A stretch of 64,000 nucleotides of DNA from Flabesymbios commensalis (taxonomy: Eukaryota > Annelida > Polychaeta > Terebellida > Flabelligeridae): contig OZ024908.1 in NCBI GenBank assembly GCA_964017125.1, positions 86,910,618 to 86,974,617 of the forward strand, read 5' to 3'. Shown one piece after another: positions 22,521-34,115 of the stretch (the first letter of the stretch is position 1; every line of letters starts with the position of its first letter). The translations under genes were made by a program, and so were the position numbers. A model generated the notes under the pieces. The model did no database searches and was not told the origin of the DNA. It was given only the letters and a program-made list of their open reading frames with translations.

Positions 22521-22650
22521 CTTTTTTTACCTAGGATTGTGTTTTATCTAGGAATGGAATTCAAAAGGAGCATGGGGGCGCCTTAATCATTCACACTAGG
22601 CATCAAATGACACATTTTCAGTATCCTAGCCTACTCAATTAAAATTTAAC

Positions 22651-23347
22651 ATTAAGATATCAGTTTTAATCATTCAAACATCGGCAGTGATTGTCACATC
22701 AGCGCTACCATCAGGCATTACATAATAGATGTGAATGAAGGAACAAAACATTACAATTACCAGTGTAAAATTAATCAGACTCAGTGGATGCAAACAAATT
22801 TGTTTGATAACAGCGAAAAGATAATGTACATTACCACTGAGAATACTAACCTGTAAGGTCGAGTGCTGACACGTGGTTTGAAGAGTCACTTCCCCTTTTG
22901 AATTTTCTTGATGTGATATGGGTGGTCACTACATGGTCACAAGGCTGCCGTTTCTCTACTTAATGGAGTCATCGCCTTACCTAATGGTCACATTCAGGAT
23001 CATGCTGTACGCACCACATTCTTTAGAAGGCGGTTCATCCTGTAAAGGATACAAAAGTGTAATCTTTGTTTCAAATATATTGTAATTATTTATTTATTTA
23101 TTTATATATAATACCGTATTATAAGAAAGAATATATTAACATGGGCGTGCATAGCAACTGCTAAGGTTTTTCTTTTTAATGCAAAATTAATTCATGAGGT
23201 ATCTGTAAACATTAACTCTAGACCTTTGTAAAACATACTAATTCTTGCATATATTTGCTTATTAGTCAAGCTGTCTTTTCAGACATTAGGACCGATTCAG
23301 CCCACTCCTTACTTTTCAGTAAAACATCATTCAAAAACTTACACATG
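22651..23347. other. Non-coding interval
   Basis: No gene or recognised element; simple (TTTA)n near 23085. Confidence 0.4.
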
Positions 23348-24026
23348 TAGTAGTAAATCATTGCTTTACGTCACTTTTCGGCACAAAAGGTCTTTTAAGT
23401 GACATTGTAATACGATAAAAACGTTGTAGTCAATTGATGAGATGAAATGATGTACAGATGATGATGTGAGGGTGGGGGTGATAGGGCATGGTGGGTTATT
23501 GAGAGCGTTTTCCTTCGCTCACCCGATAAGGGGTTCTGGGCATGTCTAGGGGATATACCTCCAGACATGCCCAGACGGCCGGAGACTTGAGTTTCGCTGT
23601 ACAATTTAATGATGAAACTCTGTGGCATTTTGCGCAGCTCCGCTATCCTCGGGTCGGATAGTCCCCAGAGTAACAATAGGAAGGATCACTCCCTCTGGGT
23701 AACTGCATTCATCCCACGTGAGAGACCTAATGTCAAACACGTTATTGCCGGTTATTTAAGGCTACCACGGCCTACATCAGCGCCAGCATTGATGCGGGTG
23801 CTGCATCGGCTCCGCTGTTGAGTGGAGGAACCAGGGTACGCCACTGGCAATCCGCCCGAAGATTATAGCCAGATACGAGGAGGCTGCAGCTGCCCTTGGA
23901 CGATTGCTGTAGACTAGTGCTTCCGTACAATGCCGTACACAGCATCCAACAGACGAAACAGATCCCTAATGACCCTCCCCGGATGGGGGCGAAAAGTACT
24001 ACTACTAGCAATCATCCCAGTACCCC
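23348..24026 (-). mobile_element. SINE-like ~680-bp unit, full length
   Basis: Both family ends are present (minus-strand start GGGGTACTGGGATGATTGC, end AATGATTTACTACTA). No clear target duplication is visible, so a flank has been altered. A small internal difference (CGTACACAGCATCC instead of CGTAACAGCATCC) separates it from the copies in the LINE. Confidence 0.85.
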
Positions 24027-24299
24027 TATATTCACAGATAATCCATATTAAACAATAATACACACTGACATGTAAATATTGACTGATATTGTTGCTATGT
24101 TTAAATAATAAACTATTTTTATTATTAATCTATTCGTTGTAATTATGATGTTGACATTTTAGTGTTTCACTTTGGTCTTTTTATGACTTTTTAAGATAAT
24201 TTTTGGATCAGACTCGTTCGTTGGTTTAACCAAGTGATTGCTATTGGAGGCAATTCATCAGTCGCTCGGTAGAAGGGCTACAAGAAGTAAAAATTAAAG
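24027..24299. other. Non-coding spacer
   Basis: Short AT-rich spacer between the SINE-like unit and the LINE block; no gene seen. Confidence 0.4.
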
Positions 24300-24503
24300 A
24301 CTTATAGTGCCCCCACAGTCGGTAGTAAGGTCTGTGATATTGAAGAACAGCACAGAGCGATCACAAACCGTGAGGACACCGTAAGTCACCACAGGCTAAT
24401 TGTACGGCAATGGCTTCTCTATGACATGCTGCATTATCCGCCAGGATGCCACAGAGAAACCTTTAAAACAATAAAGTGAAAAAATAATTATATGGCAATG
24501 GTA
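24300..24503 (-). mobile_element. Fragment of the composite LINE-derived element
   Basis: Matches the inverse of the 3744-5033 element around GTGGGGGCACTGTAAGTC, GTGATCGCTCTGTG and GCATCCTGGCGGATAATGCA. It abuts the LINE tail that starts at 24504. Confidence 0.7.
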
Positions 24504-24950
24504 AGTAAGTAAAATTTCTGCTTTACTTCACTTTTCGGCCAGTATGGCCATTTAAGTGAAAATTCCAGGTATTACAATATCCCATATTGTATAGTTAAAG
24601 TAGTAAAGGAAAGACAAAGCCGATAAAAACATGATCGTACTAAAATATTCAGTTTAAAGTGTTTGATATGATAAGATGACGATGCTCCTGGCACCTATAT
24701 GTAACGAGTCTGATGACATGTTGTAGCGCCTGCACTACAACACAGTTTAAGGAGTATAAAAATATCAGTATAAATAATGTAAAATATGAAGTTATTATAA
24801 AATGAACGACTTATCAAGTCACTATATCTCCATGAAATTGGAGTGATTGTGTAAAAACTACAAGTCTAAGTATAATAATTAAAACATAGAATATAGGTTA
24901 CATTCCCGAAGGAACTGAATAATAAAACCAGCAGGGGTGTCCCTGAATAG
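24504..24950 (-). mobile_element. LINE 3-prime fragment (older copy)
   Basis: Starts with (GTAA)n and the CGGCCAGTATGGCC tail, runs through the 3-prime UTR and into the last codons of ORF2, and stops at CCCTGAATAG. The main LINE starts at the next base. Together with 31113-31503 it may be the split remains of one older LINE into which the main copy inserted. Confidence 0.8.
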
Positions 24951-25328
24951 GTAAGTAAGTAAGTAAAATGCTTTACTTCACTTTTCGGCCAGTATGGCCA
25001 TTTAAGTGAAAATTCCAGGTATTACAATATCCCATATTGTATAGTTAAAGTAGTAAAGAAAAGACAAAGCCAATAAAAGCATGATCGTACTAAAATATTC
25101 AGTTTAAAATGTTTGATATGATAAGATGACGATGCTCCTGGCACGTATATGTAACGAGTCTGATGACATGTTGTAGCGCCTGCACTATAACACAGTTTAA
25201 TGAGTATAAAAATATCAGTATAAATAATGTAAAATATGAAGTGATTATAAAATGAACGACTTATCAAGTCACTATATCTCCATGAAATTGGAGTGATTGT
25301 GTAAAAACTACAAGTCTGAGTCTAATAA

Positions 25329-28300
25329 TTAAAACATATAATATAGGTTACATTCCCAAAGGAACTGAATAATAGAACCAGCAGGGGTGTCCCTGAATAG
25401 CTCAAATAAGGAATTAAATGCAAAATACTTCCTTCTGATGTGCGCATATTTTGCACAACTGAGAAGGACATGTCTTACAGTGAGACGAGTATTGCAGCAC
25501 ATAGGTCGCAATTCTCCTCTCAATAAATAGCCGTTTGTGAAATAGGCATGGCCAATTCTGGCCCTGCATAAGACAACGTCATCTCTTCGGCGTTCCATTG
25601 GTGTAAAAGATCGCTTAATGATTGGTTGTACCTCGAACAATTTGCTGGTGACATTTATGTTCCATTCACCTTGCAAAATGTCATCAAGGTAGACAGAGAT
25701 GTTGTACTTGAAATCAGTATATGGTATATAATAAAACTGTTTCGTCTTATCCAGGGCAGCCTTGGCCAAAACATCAGCCCGTTCATTGCCCTGTATTCCA
25801 ATATGGCTGGGTACCCAGCAAAAAATAATGTCCTTGTGCCCAGACAAGTAGTGACACATATGCAAAATATTGGAAACAATTGGGTTGTTGAGTTTTTGAC
25901 TCTTAAGAGCCTGCAATGAAGATAGCGAGTCTGTGATGATCATGAACTCCTCGTCACTACTATCCCAGATGTATTCGATGGCAGCTTCAATAGCTAACAG
26001 CTCTGCTGTGCAAATTGAAGCCTCATCGTTGATGCGGCAGCTAAATTCATGATCATCACAGACAAAGGACATAGCTGTCCTCTTGTCTTCCTTTGATCCG
26101 TCAGTATACACCTTCCGGTGCCTCGGAAATCTACAAAATAACTCAAGCAACATGCTCTGGAAGACAAGGGGACAGGTGTCTCCTTTCCTGAGATCTGAGA
26201 GGTTAAAACGTATATTAGGCTGTTGGAGAAGCCAGGGTGGACATTCTGGTGGGCGCACAACGCTAATTGCGTCGAGCTCCACCTCCATGTCCTCCAGATG
26301 GGGTTGAAGTCTTATACCCAAAGTAGGTATAGTCCCTGGCTTGTTATTAAACAGTCTCTTGTACTCTGGGTTGACAACACACGAGTATGCCGGGTTCTCA
26401 GGATTTGCTTTCATCTTCATATAGTATTGCAGGCTCAGCTTCAACCGGCGAGTCTCTAAAGAGGGCTCACCGGTCTCCACCTGAAGACTTTCGATTGGTG
26501 ATGTTCGAAATGCCCCTGAGCATAATCTCAAACCTTGGTTTGCGATTGGATCAAGTACTGCTAAGTACGATCGTCTCGCTGAACCATAAACAATACAACC
26601 ATAATACAGTTTGGATCTGATGTGAGACCGGTAAATCCTCAGTAAGGTTGTCCGGTCACCACCCCAATCCTTGCTGGATATAACTCGTAGTAATTGTAAT
26701 GCTTTCCTACACTTATCTTTCATATATTTGATGTGTGGAATAAAACTGAGCTTCTTGTCGAAAAACAGACCAAGAAATTTGACCTGCTCTTCAACAGGAA
26801 GCTGTTGTCCATATAGTTTGAGATTAGGCTCAGGCTGTAAGCCATTTTTTTTGCAAAAATGTACACATAAAGTTTTTGTGGGAGAAAATTTAAAGCTGTT
26901 CTCATCCGCACAAGTCACCAACTTATCGAGGCAACCTTGCAGGCGCCGCTCAATTATTGCCATATTGCTTGACTGGCAGTAAACAGCCAGATCATCAACA
27001 TATAATGATTTTTCAATATCTTGTGGTAAAGAATCAATTATACTGTTTATTTTAACGGTAAATAGAGTTGGTGAAAGGATACTACCTTGTGGGACACCCT
27101 CCTCCTGTGGATTTAGTGAAGAGTGGGTGTTGTCTAAGCGGACTTTAAATTTTCTCCCCTTTAAAAAATTATCAATGAATAAGGGTAATCTACCCTTCAG
27201 GCCCATTTCATGGAGATCTTTCATGATACCACCCTTCCATGTGGTATCATAAGCCTTTTCTAAATCAAAAAATACTCCAACTGTATGTTGATTTTTAACA
27301 AAGTAGTAGTAGTAGTAAATCATCGCTTTACGTCACTTTTCGGCACAAAAGGTCTTTTAAGTGACATTATAATACGATAAAAACGTTGTAGTCAATTGAT
27401 GAGATGAATGATGTACAGATGATGATGTGAGGGTGGGTGCGATAGGGCATGGTGGGTTATTGAGAGCGTTTTCCTTCGCTCGCCCGATAAGGGGTTCTGG
27501 GCATGTCTAGGGGATATACCCCCAGACATGCCCAGACGGCCGGAGACTTGAGTTTCGCTGTACATTTTAATGATGAAACTCTTTGGCATTTTGCGCAGCT
27601 CCGCTATCCTCGGGTCGGATAGTCCCCAGAGTAACAATAGGAAGGATCACTCCCTCTGGGTAACTCCATTCATCCCACGTGAGAGACCTAATGTCAAACA
27701 CGCTATTGCCGGTTATTTAAGGCTACCAGAGCCTACATCAGCGCCAGCACTGATGCGGGTGCTGCATTGGCTCCGCTCAACAGCGGAGGAACCAGGGTAC
27801 GCCACTGGCAATCCGCCCGAAGATTATAGCCAGATACGAGGAGGCTGCAGCTGCCCTTGGATGATTGCTGTAGACTAGTGCTTCCGTACAATGCCGTAAC
27901 AGCATCCAACAGACGAAACAGATCCCTAATGACCCTCCCCGGATGGGGGCGAAAAGTACTACTACTAGCAATCATCCCAGTACCCCATTTTTAACAAAAC
28001 CTCGACGGATATAAGTCTCTAGTCTGACCAAATGGTCTGTGGTGCTTTTTCCTTTTTGAAAACCACATTGATATTTAGTTATTATGTTATTGTCTTGTAA
28101 AAACCATGTGAGACGATGATTGATCATGCGCTTCATGATTTTGCAAAGACAACTTGTCAATGCTATTGGCCTATAATTATTAGGATCTGTTCGATCTTTT
28201 CCAGGTTTAGGGATCGGGATCACTGTTGCTTCTCTCCATCCATCTGGGAAATCCTGAGATTGCCACAAATCATTCAAGAGTAGAAGCAACAGATCAAGTG

Positions 28301-30390
28301 GTACATCAGGCAAATGTTTCAGAAACTGGTAGTGAATTTCATCAGGGCCAGTTGCCGAATCAGTTGCCTGAGCGATAGATTTAATTAGTTCTCGTTTAGA
28401 GAAATTAACATTGTACTTTTCGTCATTATCTGACTCAAAGTCCAATGTGTTCTCCTTCTCCTTGTCCCGAATCTCGCGAAATTTTTCCTGATAATGTAGT
28501 AGTAGTAGTAAATCATTGCTTTACGTCACTTTTCGGCACAAAAGGTCTTTTAAGTGACATTATAATACGATAAAAACGTTGTAGTCAAATAATGAGATGA
28601 ATGATGTACAGATGATGATGTGAGGGTGGGGTGAGAGGGCATGGTGGGTTATTGAGAGCGTTTTCCTTCGCTCGCCCGATAAGGGGTTCTGGGCATGTCT
28701 AGGGGATATACCCCCAGACATGCCCAGACGGCCGGAGACTTGAGTTTCGCTGTACAATTTAATGATGAAACTCTTTGGCATTTTGCGCAGCTCCGCTATC
28801 CTCGGGTCGGATAGTCCCCAGAGTAACAATAGGAAGGATCACTCCCTCTGGGTAACTCCATTCATCCCACGTGAGAGACCTAATGTCAAACACGCTATTG
28901 CCGGTTATTTAAGGCTACCACAGCCTACATCAGCGCCAGCACTGATGCGGGTGCTGCATTGGCTCCGCTGTTGAGCGGAGGAACCAGGGTACGCCACTGG
29001 CAATCCGCCCGAAGATTATAGCCAGATACGAGGAGGCTGCAGCTGCCCTTGGATGATTGCTGTAGACTAGTGCTTCCGTACAATGCCGTAACAGCATCCA
29101 ACAGACGAAACAGATCCCTAATGACCCTCCCCGGATGGGGGCGAAAAGTACTACTACTAGCAATCATCCCAGTACCCCTTCCTGATAATGATCTGGCGAT
29201 GATTTAGCAGCGAAGGATGTCGCCAGCGTTTCTGCAATATCCGTTTTATTGGTTATTGTGTCAGAATCAGTGACAAGGTACTTGATGGTTTTATCTTTCC
29301 TCTTGCCACTGATTCTGCGCAGCATTTGGCAAGTATGTTTTGCCGATGTATTATTATTTAGTGTGGAGACATATGCTCTCCAAGATTGCCGCTTGGCTTC
29401 ACTGATTGTGCGGCGAGCTTTAGCGTAATCTTTCTTATATCCGTCAAGGTTTTGTCTAGTTGGATGTTTTTTAAATTTTTGCAAGGATTTTTTCCTTTTG
29501 TCTATTGCCTCTCGGCAACCTTCGTCAAACCAGGGTTTGTCGAGTTTTTTAGGAGCTGTCGAGGTTTTGGGTATGCTTTTATCTGCTATATTGTGTAACT
29601 TGGCTGTAAAAAGGGCTATAGGGTCATCAACCCCCTCTTCATTCTCAAATTGAGAGATTGTGAGGCTCTCCCCACAAAACTGTTGGAAGGCCTCCCAATC
29701 TGCTCTGTGCAGCCTCCAATGCTGCACTCTTTCTTCAACAATAGAGTTGTTGCTCTCTATAAATATAGGATAATGATCACTGCTACAGAGATCCTCGTTG
29801 ACCCTCCAAGTGTAATCCAAATATAAATCGGGATCACACAAGGATAGGTCAATGGCTGTTGCAGATCCTGAAGCAGGGTGCAAATAGGTGGTAGTATCAT
29901 CATTAAAAATGCAGAGATTTTCCTCTAAGAGGAAGTCTTCTATTATTCTGCCCCGTGGGTTGATGTCCCTACAGCCCCACATTGTGTGGTGCCCGTTAAA
30001 ATCTCCCAGTAACATGAAGGGTTTGGGCAATTGTTTTACCAGCTGCCTCAATTCCACAACATCTACTGAGCGGCTCGGCGGTAAATAAACAGAGCATATC
30101 GTCATTGGCCTGTGACAGTTTATGTTAACCGCCACAGCCTGTAAAGTTGTATTCAACGTGATCTGTTGATGTGGTGTTCCATCCTTACCCCCCCAGCAGG
30201 CCCTTTCATTATTGGCAGGGCCAAAACAATTGATTATTGAGTAGTTTTTAAAACTTATGTTAGTGTTAGGTTTTAAGTTAGTCTCCTGCAGGCACACAGC
30301 CGATGGGCTGTGTTCCTGCAGAAGAATAGCCAGGTCATTGTAATTAGATCCTCAACCTCGACAATTCCATTGTATAATTTTGTGGGCCAT
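25329..30390 (-). CDS. LINE ORF2: endonuclease, RT and RNase H
   Basis: ORF2 makes the protein that nicks the target and reverse-transcribes the element RNA. The start is the ATG at 30390 (MAHKIIQWNCRG); a TGA at 30352-30354 follows at codon 13, where the copy at 34.2 kb reads through (RGLRSNYNDLA). Next come CLQETN, LLGDFNGHH and SSDHYPI of the endonuclease. RT has IPKPGKDRTDPNNYRPIAL, FDLEKAYDTTW, GVPQGSILSPTLF and YVDDLAVYC, so the catalytic aspartates are all present. RNase H has VYTDGSKE, AELLAIEAAI, ITDSLSSLQAL and WVPSHIGIQGNERAD. The end is LYYMF at 25329. Two SINE-like units (27303-27986 and 28497-29178) split it into three blocks in one frame. One premature stop plus two inserts make it inactive. 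Confidence 0.93.
27303..27986 (-). mobile_element. SINE-like ~680-bp unit in LINE RT domain, 12-bp TSD
   Basis: Flanked by ATTTTTAACAAA at 27291-27302 and 27987-27998. It separates the RT block ending VETYIRRGFVKN from the block starting VKNQHTVGVFFD; the VKN repeat is the target duplication seen in protein. Both unit ends are complete. It is very similar to the next copy at 28497. Confidence 0.95.
28497..29178 (-). mobile_element. SINE-like ~680-bp unit between LINE endonuclease and RT, 12-bp TSD
   Basis: Flanked by TTCCTGATAATG at 28485-28496 and 29179-29190. It lies in the ORF2 linker after ATSFAAKSSPDHYQE. Unit ends are identical in position to those of the 27303 copy, which defines the unit as complete. 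Confidence 0.95.
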
Positions 30391-30391
30391 T
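30388..30391 (-). promoter_or_regulatory. TAATG stop/start overlap of LINE ORF1 and ORF2
   Basis: The minus strand reads TTCATAATGGCC: the ORF1 stop TAA and the ORF2 ATG share one A. Such UAAUG junctions are known to couple translation by termination-reinitiation in the SART1 LINE. The second copy (34.24 kb) has TTCATTATGGCC, where the stop is lost but the ATG is kept. Confidence 0.7.
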
Positions 30392-31112
30392 ATGAATTTT
30401 TATGCCTCCCTGGTTTTATCTGTGCTTGGAGTGCAGCGACGGTGTCGGGAGATACAAATACCTCGCTATCGCTGCTTTCATCACCATCTACACACTCCAT
30501 GGATTCGTATCTGTTGTACGTAGCGATCACGTCATCAGTGCCCTTGGGCATTCGACCACTACCTTTATTTGTGCTTTTCTTGTTAATTTGTTTTGTTTGT
30601 TCAGCTACTGGTGGTTTATTTACCGTTTCTTTGTTCTTATCTTTATTATTTGTTTTGCCATTATTTGTTTGTTTTGAATCCCTATTTGCCAGTGGTTTTG
30701 GGGCAGTAGGGGTAGCTGTTGTTGTTGTATTTTTATTGATCATAGTTTGTTTTTTGGCAGTGGAGGTATCTTTGCTTGTATTAGGTTTTGATGAAGAGGA
30801 TGCAGGTGTTGCGGAAACATTTGTTGCACCAGTTGCAGATCTGATCTCTACTGCATCAGTCTGGCAACCAACCGACACAACCTGCTTTGCGACAACACTG
30901 GCAAATGATGGTTGTTTGCTAACCCCTTCAACAATTTTACGAGCTTCTGGGAAAGAGATCTTCCGTTCCGTTCGGACACGTTGGATCTCTTTCTCCGTTT
31001 TCCATCGGGGGCAATCTCTGGAATAGGCTGTGTGGTTCCCGCCACAGTTGGCACATTTTATTGGATAGGTGCAAGAGGAGTCAGGATGTTCTGTCGATTG
31101 ACCACAGCGTCC
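30390..31112 (-). pseudogene. LINE ORF1, C-terminal part (zinc knuckles and acidic/basic tail)
   Basis: ORF1 of I-group LINEs binds element RNA. Visible are the last two knuckles, CGRCGQSTEHPDSSC and CANCGGNHTAYSRDC, then PRWKTEKEIQRVRTERKISF, a Lys/Asn/Thr-rich linker and an acidic stretch (CVDGDESSDSEVF). It ends RHKNS with TAA at the A shared with the ORF2 ATG (TAATG). The N-terminal half is missing: upstream, the frame runs into an RNase H fragment of another copy at about 31113. Confidence 0.85.
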
Positions 31113-31503
31113 ACAAAATAGCTCTAGCAACATGCTCTGGAAGACAAGGGACAGGTGTCTCCTTTCCTGAGATCTGAGAGGTTAAAAAGTATATTAGGCT
31201 GTTGGAGAAGCCAGGGTGGACATTCTGGTGGGCGCACAACGCTAATTGTGTCGAGCTCCACCTCCATGTCCTCTAGATGAGGTTGGAGTCTTATACCCAA
31301 AGGAGGTATATTCCCTGGCTTGTTATTAAACAATCTCTTGTATTCAGGGTTGACAACATGCCGGGTTCTCAGGATTTGCTTTTTTTTTCATATAGTATTG
31401 CAGGCTCAGCTTCAACCGGCGAGTCTCTAAACACCGGTCTCCACCTGAAGACTTTCGATGGGTGATGTTCGAAATGCCCCTGAGCATAATCTCAAACCTT
31501 GGT
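31113..31503 (-). mobile_element. LINE ORF2 fragment, pre-RNase-H region (older copy)
   Basis: Matches the main LINE at about 26130-26525, with a frame around GIRLQPHLEDMEVELDTISV and RPPECPPWLLQQPN. A 1-nt deletion near 31146 (CAAGGGACAGG against CAAGGGGACAGG) shifts the frame compared with the main copy. It stops at CAAACCTTGGTTCGCA and is joined to a composite-element piece. Confidence 0.85.
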
Positions 31504-31506
31504 TCG

Positions 31507-31860
31507 CATATGGCAATGGTTTCTTTCGGACATCCCGTCCATCGCCAGGATGCCAAAGAGAAACCACTGCAAACACAAAAAAACAAATCATAGAGGAATT
31601 ATGAGTAGACCTACAATGCCCCCACGGCTGGGGATCGGGTCTGTCATCGAGAGTTAGCACGACAGAGCGATCATAATCCGTGAGAGCACTGTAAGGCACC
31701 ACAAGTACAATGAAAAAATATATAAATATGAATATATAAAGAATATATAAAGAATTTGAACGGGAAACTATTCGAAAATAAACATAACAACCTCCGTGAA
31801 AAACCCTAAACCACCGGAAAGCAAACACAAAAAAACTTCACGTCAAAAAAATAGAAAAAC
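31507..31860 (-). mobile_element. Fragment of the composite LINE-derived element, 5-prime part
   Basis: Inverse match to 3744-4085: GGTTTCTCTTTGGCATCCTG, CGATCATAATCCGTGAGAGC and, at its far end, CTTCACGTCAAAAAAATAG. The far end coincides with the 5-prime end of the 3744 copy, supporting a defined 5-prime terminus for this family. Confidence 0.75.
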
Positions 31861-31879
31861 CTGGTTCGATGAAAGGTGT

Positions 31880-31946
31880 GGGTGTGCTTGGCCTTCTAAG
31901 AAGTTGCCCAGGGGGGACCACGCGGAGGTGACACCCTTCCCCCCCA
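31880..31946. repeat. GC-rich 65-bp block (copy 1)
   Basis: GTGTGCTTGGCCTTCTAAGA, CAGGGGGGACCACGCGGAGG and a poly-C run. It is almost identical to 33200-33267 and similar to 36010-36082. Position next to LINE-derived pieces suggests a UTR relic of a related element; unproven. Confidence 0.6.
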
Positions 31947-31949
31947 TGA

Positions 31950-32185
31950 AATTTTAAAACAATTTGACAGTTAATTTATAAATTGCAACAATAGCGAGTT
32001 AACATTGTGACAATAAATCTGTTCTTCACTGGTCACTATTTATTTTAAATATTAACAATGATTCTAAAAAGTGTTGACCGTTAGCGTACACTAAAAGCGA
32101 ATTATATACTTAGTCTATTATTATAATAAAAATAACATAAATCAGTGCAGGGTGGCTAGTCGAAAAATAATAAAAAAACAGTAGG
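31950..32185. other. Non-coding spacer
   Basis: AT-rich, no gene seen. Confidence 0.4.
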
Positions 32186-32990
32186 CTATTGAGTAAGTAA
32201 AATTTCTGCTTTACTTCACCTTTCGGCCAGTACGGCCATTTAAGTGAAAATTCCAGGCACCACAATATCCCACATTGCACAGTTAAAGCAGTAAAGGAAA
32301 GACAAAGCCAATAAAAACATGATCGTACTAAAATATTCAGTTTAAAGTGTTTGATAAGATAAGATGACGATGCTCCTGGCACCTATATGTAACGAGTCTG
32401 ATGACATGTTGTAGCGCCTGCACTACAACACAGTTTAATGAGTATAAAAATATCAGTATAAATAATGTAAAATATGAAGTTATTATAAAATGAACGACTT
32501 ATCAAGTCACTATATCTCCATGAAATTGGAGTGATTGTGTAAAAACTACAAGTCTAAGTCAAAACAGTGTCATTGTCAAAACAAATATATAATATATACT
32601 ATAATACTATATACTATAATCAAAAAAAGTAAACCCATTTAGACATAAATATGAATGACATAAACAATGAACAGAGAAACCATTAAGTAAGTAAGTAAAT
32701 GTCTTCTTTACTTCACGTTTCGGCCAGTATGGCCAGAGAAATCATTAAATCACAAACATTTTTCAAAAATTAAAGACTCACAGTGCCCCCACAGTTGGTA
32801 ATAAGGTCTGTGATATTGGAGGACATCACAGAGCGATCACGAACCGTGAGGACACCGTAAGTCACCACAGGCTAATTGTACGTCATTAAAACAATGAAAT
32901 GAAAAACTAATTATATGACAATGGTTTCTTTCAGACATCCCGTCCAACACCAGGATGCCAAAGAGAAACCATTTACAAAAACGAATACAT
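32186..32990 (-). mobile_element. Composite LINE-derived element, minus-strand copy
   Basis: Contains, in inverse order to 4000-5033, the tail with CGGCCAGTACGGCC, the 3-prime UTR block, the ATAGTATATAGTATTATAGT stretch, a second internal tail (near 32682-32735) and the GGTTTCTCTTTGGCATCCTG block. This confirms that the two-tail arrangement is a family property and not a one-off junction. Confidence 0.75.
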
Positions 32991-33199
32991 ACAATAGAAA
33001 TACTTAAGACAGTCCCGTATACTAATAGAACGTTAGACACACATCCACATACCGATTCAGATCATATTGAACATCACAAACCAATGACTATGCTCTGTAT
33101 TTACCGCCAAACCGATTTAATATAGATTGAAAAGTAATGCAAAATACTCTAGACCCATATGTAATTACGTGAGAAAAACACAATATTAATAAAACGTTT

Positions 33200-33267
33200 G
33201 GGTGTGCTTGGCCTTCTATGAAGTTGCCCAGGGGGGACCACGCGGAGGTGACACCCATCCCCCCCCA
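33200..33267. repeat. GC-rich 65-bp block (copy 2)
   Basis: Second copy of the block at 31880-31946, followed by GTAGGCTATTGA, a word that also occurs at 32183. No gene in 33000-33370. Confidence 0.6.
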
Positions 33268-33369
33268 GTAGGCTATTGAAAGTGATGTTCGACGTAAGCA
33301 CAAAGACAACCAGGGATGCTGCTGGGGATTCCACAGAGACCTCATGGCAGCCTTCATTATCCCAGCGGC

Positions 33370-33560
33370 GGTAAGTAAGTAAAATTACTTTTTATCGTCA
33401 CTTTTCGGCCAGTATGGACATTCAACTTTTTTTAAGTGACAATTCATAGTAGAACACTCCTATTTTGTGGCGGTAATGTCCCAGACTAGTGCTCATGTGC
33501 GAGATGTAAGCAGATGCACACACTGGAAGCGATGGTGTGCAGTTGTCAGCCTGGAGACAT
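33370..33560 (-). mobile_element. Diverged LINE-tail relative
   Basis: (GTAA)n, then TTTTCGGCCAGTATGGACAT and AAGTGACAATTCATAGTAGAAC. The last words match the element at 42335-42360 and not the main LINE, so a second tail-bearing subfamily exists. 33560-34110 has no recognised gene. Confidence 0.65.
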
Positions 33561-34115
33561 TTTTTTCTTTATTAATCTATACCCGAGCAATAAAAAATTG
33601 ATCATATCTGGTTTTAAGAAAGGATATGAAAAAAAATCAACTGAATAATAGCCTTTATATTTATTTAATTATTACCGTAAACTGGAAAATATTGAAGCCA
33701 CTAGAAAAACATATTCTTATTAAGGGTTATTGCCAGTGAGGGTAAATTAATCTTCCAATAATGATCAATATTGATCATTTTGAAATTGTAGGAGATGGAT
33801 CTTCACATCCTGGACCCAGGAGTGGTAATTATGGCTTTAAATGTACAGAAACGATTTTTTGATTAGCCACATACAAACAACAACAAGGCAATGCAGAATT
33901 CGGCATACAGGCAATATATACTATATAATCATGGCTATCTTGGCAGTGTTGGTAAGTTAAGAAGTAATGCATTCCAAAAGTGCATTTCGGAACTGACTTC
34001 TGACCTCAATCATTGCGCATGCGCCTTGACCTCGTTCTTGGCATTTCCCGCTATCACCAAGTGACATGCAGATGGTCTACAGCCAGCAGCCACAACAGTC
34101 CTGTTCAGCTAGCAG

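Larger units (their letters stand above)
21965..22650. repeat. Segmental duplication, copy B, right part
   Basis: Colinear with 960-1660: GGGTCAATCTTAATTTTCAA, the coding-like segment, the GGAGACAGCATCATAACTAA block and the GGAATGGAATTC block. A LINE tail at about 22429-22520 is present here and absent from copy A. Confidence 0.75.
24951..31112 (-). mobile_element. I/Nimb-type LINE, near complete, with two SINE-like inserts
   Basis: On the minus strand the order is ORF1 C-terminal part, ORF2 (endonuclease, reverse transcriptase, RNase H), 3-prime UTR, GGCCATACTGGCC hairpin, then (TTAC)n tail. An APE-type endonuclease with a C-terminal RNase H, plus an ORF1 bearing CCHC knuckles, places it in the I group, close to Nimb-type elements. 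It is truncated at the 5-prime end inside the zinc-knuckle region of ORF1. Two SINE-like units interrupt ORF2. The copy looks fairly young. Confidence 0.93.

Noticed and set aside
30310-31026. 238-residue frame on the plus strand across LINE ORF1
   Set aside because: Antisense shadow of ORF1; its Val/Phe/Leu-rich content mirrors the Lys/Asn/Thr-rich linker on the true strand.
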